Assembly: GCA_025558095.1 (NCBI GenBank)
Contig: JAIVFI010000020.1
Span: 496,001 to 560,000, forward strand
Reading direction: 5' to 3'
DNA: 64,000 nt
DNA from: Hyaloraphidium curvatum
Lineage: Eukaryota; Monoblepharomycota; Hyaloraphidiomycetes; Hyaloraphidiales; Hyaloraphidiaceae
Numbering within the stretch: position 1 is the stretch's first letter; the number at the start of each line of letters is the position of its first letter. A program made the translations under genes and the position numbers. Below are positions 62,071 to 64,000 of the stretch, in pieces. The notes beneath the pieces are model-generated. The model was not told the origin of the DNA, did no database searches, and saw only the letters and a program-made list of their open reading frames with translations.

Positions 62071-63063
62071 ATGCAGGCCGACGGCGCGCCCGGACCGCCG
62101 CCGCTGCTAACTCCCCGGCTGTCTCTGCGGCGATGGACGGACGCCGACGTGCCCGATTTGGTGGACGTCGACGACGACGCGCGGTGGCGCGAACGGGACC
62201 CGCGGGACGACCCCACGCTGGTGATCCGCGACCGCGCTTCGGGCGCGTTCCTCGGCTGGATATCCCTCGCGCCCTTCCCTCCGCGGCCGGGCCAGTGGGA
62301 ACTCGGGTTCCGCCTGCGGGAGGAGCACTGGGGCAGGGGATACGCGACCGAGGCGGGCGGGGCCGTGCTGCGGTGGGCGTGGACGCGTCCCGAGATCGAC
62401 GCCGTGTTCGGGGTCCACGACCCCGGCAACCCGGCGTGCAGGAGGGTGATGCTAAAGCTGGGCATGGCGGACGGCGAGGGGCTCGTCGAGTACCCCGGCG
62501 AGGACTTTGGAACGTTTCCGTACTGCGTGATTTCGAGGGAGGCGGCGCTCGCACGGACTGCTGCTGGCATGCTGGATGGACAGCCAGGCGCTGCAACCGA
62601 TTCCCAAAACGAGGGACGCCCGCGCGTCTGCAGCGTCGCCGCCGCACCCCTTTCGCCTTCCAGGCCAACGGCCCTCCGCCCCGAAAAGTTCGCCGGCCGC
62701 ACCGAACGCCGCCTCGCCGCGCACCTTGGCCTCACCCAGTTCGGCGCCAACGCCGTGGACCTCGCCCCCGGCGCGTGGTCCTCCCTCGCGCACTGGCACG
62801 AACGGGAGGACGAGTTCGCTCTCGTCCTGGCCGGGACGGTGGTGCTCGTTGACGGGTCGGGGGAGAGGACGCTGCGGGCCGGGGACTGCGCGGGGTTCCC
62901 GGCGGGCCTGGCGTCTCCGCACAGGTTCGAGAACAGGGCGGGGAAGGGGGCGAGGCTGCTGGTGGTCGGGACGAGGCACAGGGGGAGGGAGGTGATACAT
63001 TACCCGGAGGACTTTGCGGAGCCGGTCGTGGTGCTCAGGGACGGGGAGGGCAGGCGGATCTAG
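62071..63063 (+). CDS. Fusion of GNAT acetyltransferase (RimL-like) and cupin domain
   Basis: Single open frame, 330 residues. Residues 10-165 form a GNAT domain: LLTPRLSLRRWTDADVPDLV, LVIRDRASGAFLGWISL, QWELGFRLREEHWGRGYATE (acetyl-CoA loop) and DPGNPACRRVMLKLGM. A linker of about 35 residues leads to a cupin at about 215-310: FGANAVDLAPGAWSSLAHWH, DEFALVLAGTVVLV, RAGDCAGFPAGLASPHRF with metal-type His/Glu residues, and GREVIHYPEDF. Each part is bacterial in style and is usually a separate protein. An in-frame Met in the linker (about 62569) could start the cupin alone. No stop or splice consensus separates the halves. Confidence 0.75.
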   Translation: MQADGAPGPPPLLTPRLSLRRWTDADVPDLVDVDDDARWRERDPRDDPTLVIRDRASGAFLGWISLAPFPPRPGQWELGFRLREEHWGRGYATEAGGAVLRWAWTRPEIDAVFGVHDPGNPACRRVMLKLGMADGEGLVEYPGEDFGTFPYCVISREAALARTAAGMLDGQPGAATDSQNEGRPRVCSVAAAPLSPSRPTALRPEKFAGRTERRLAAHLGLTQFGANAVDLAPGAWSSLAHWHEREDEFALVLAGTVVLVDGSGERTLRAGDCAGFPAGLASPHRFENRAGKGARLLVVGTRHRGREVIHYPEDFAEPVVVLRDGEGRRI

Positions 63064-63117
63064 TTGTTGAGCAGGCTTTCTTTGTCAGCAAGTGTGAAAT
63101 GTCTTTGCAACACGGTA

Positions 63118-63933
63118 TCAGAAGATGCCATCGATGAACGGGATCACGGCCTCGAGGAAGGCGTCCGGGTCCTCGGCGAACACGCAGTGCCCCGTCGCGA
63201 GCTCGGCGTACTCGGCGCCGGGCATCGCCGCGCGCGCCTGCGCCCCGTCGGACTTGGGGGCAATCACGGGATCGTACTTCCCAAAGACGAGCAGGGTCTT
63301 TGCCGTGATCGCCTTTGCGACATCCCGCACGTCGTTGGAGGGCTCCGCGAACGCGCGCCACGCAGCCCGGACGGCGGTGACGACCTCGGGCGCCGAGTGC
63401 TGCTCCTTGTACCGCAGCAGCAGCTCCTGGGCGTACTTGCCCTCCTGCTTCTTGGTGCAGAACCAGCCGAACGTGGCCGGCGACGGCGCGAGCGGCGACG
63501 CCATGAGCCTGCAGAAGGCCCGCGTCGCGAAGCCGTGGTCCGTGAACCCCCCCGGCGACACAAGGACGAGCCCCCTGACCCTGCCGGGCTCCTCGGCCGC
63601 GAGCCGCACCGCCGCGTTGGCGCCCAACGAGTTGCCGACGAGCACGGTGGGCGGCTGCGCCGTCTCGCGGACGAAGGCGCGGAGCACCGCCGCCGCGAGC
63701 TCCGGGCCCGCTTTGCCCGGGTCCGCCAAGGTGCCCTCGCCGTAGCCCGGGAACGCGAGCAGCACCACGCGGTACCGCGCGGCGAGGCGCCGGAGCACGC
63801 CGTCAAAGTCGCGGGGCGACCCGGGGTTGGCGTGCAGCAGGATGAGCGTCTTTTCGGCCGACGGGGGCCCGTGCACGGCGAAGCGGACCTCCTGGCCGCC
63901 CAGCGCGGCGAGCTTGACGGTCTGCTCGGTCAT
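63118..63933 (-). CDS. Alpha/beta hydrolase
   Basis: Single exon, 271 residues. TLILLHANPGSPRDFDGVL is an H-x-N-P-G oxyanion motif and YRVVLLAFPGYGEGTLAD the following strand. TVLVGNSLGANAAVRLAAE contains the nucleophile GNSLGA. LLVFGKYDPVIAPKSDGAQ gives the Asp and LATGHCVFAEDPDAFLEAV the His. All triad positions are present. It is convergent with the GNAT-cupin gene, with 54 bp between stops. The substrate is unknown. Confidence 0.87.
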   Translation of the reverse strand: MTEQTVKLAALGGQEVRFAVHGPPSAEKTLILLHANPGSPRDFDGVLRRLAARYRVVLLAFPGYGEGTLADPGKAGPELAAAVLRAFVRETAQPPTVLVGNSLGANAAVRLAAEEPGRVRGLVLVSPGGFTDHGFATRAFCRLMASPLAPSPATFGWFCTKKQEGKYAQELLLRYKEQHSAPEVVTAVRAAWRAFAEPSNDVRDVAKAITAKTLLVFGKYDPVIAPKSDGAQARAAMPGAEYAELATGHCVFAEDPDAFLEAVIPFIDGIF

Positions 63934-64000
63934 GGTGCCGACCTGTTTGGCGAGCAGCTTCGGCCGGCCAAATGGGCGATAAAACTTGTGCGGCGAGACC

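Noticed and set aside
1..64000. tRNA, rRNA or snRNA genes and intact transposons
   Set aside because: No cloverleaf box A/B pair, rRNA-like core, reverse transcriptase, transposase or terminal repeats were recognised by eye. A covariance-model scan would be decisive.

Overview
Organism. The window is nuclear DNA of a GC-rich eukaryote, most likely a fungus. Genes are dense on both strands, single-exon or broken by short GT-AG introns (mostly 45-65 nt, many starting GTGGG or GTAAG). The gene set includes ATG22, a Yrb30-type Ran-binding protein, a BCY1-like PKA regulatory subunit with an RRTSVSAES motif, a Ydj1-type DnaJ ending in CASQ, MOD5 and a Shg1-like protein. Genes less usual in yeasts (DDAH, sulfide:quinone oxidoreductase, a nuclear SLIP-GC-like GTPase, a 275-residue tropomyosin) suggest an early-diverging, possibly zoosporic fungus. 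That placement is inference. No rRNA, tRNA, CRISPR array or intact transposon was recognised. I built the exon models by hand from splice signals and family conservation; almost every spliced model closes in frame.

Layout. 1-25 kb is a housekeeping block: NOP14 (partial) and UTP6 (both SSU processome), a Ydj1-like DnaJ, PKA regulatory subunit, a cPLA2-like phospholipase, eIF2B delta, proteasome RPN7, CDK10, SGF29 (SAGA), a mitochondrial carrier, tRNA isopentenyltransferase, mitochondrial SQOR and a GPAT. 25-49 kb is patchier: a secreted CYTH-like protein, a kinase lacking much of its C-lobe, hydrolases, Cys-rich or GPI-type secreted proteins, and copies of two local families. One family is an F-box-like protein with an N-terminal zipper (two full copies and one remnant). 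The other is a SLIP-GC-like large GTPase (one full copy and one truncated, frameshifted copy). Between them lie ATG22, a DNAJC30-like protein and tropomyosin. 49-64 kb holds a Shg1/BOD1-like protein, a secreted Lys/Thr-rich protein with Ig-like domains, a PhyH oxygenase beside a hydrolase and that hydrolase's apparent relic, an FMN-barrel protein, a BRI3-like membrane protein, Yrb30, DDAH, a GNAT-cupin fusion and another hydrolase.

How the genes relate. This is not an operon landscape. Organisation is by compact head-to-head pairs (eIF2B delta/RPN7 80 bp apart; DDAH/GNAT-cupin 72 bp; CDK10/SGF29 201 bp) and close tail-to-tail pairs (RPN7/CDK10 37 bp; carrier/MOD5 68 bp; PhyH/hydrolase 53 bp). 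The most unusual items are the tropomyosin built from repeated 114-nt exons, the GTPase with two SUMO-interaction-like motifs and its decayed copy, the kinase missing its APE region, the GNAT-cupin fusion, a 20-nt micro-exon and a GC-AG intron.
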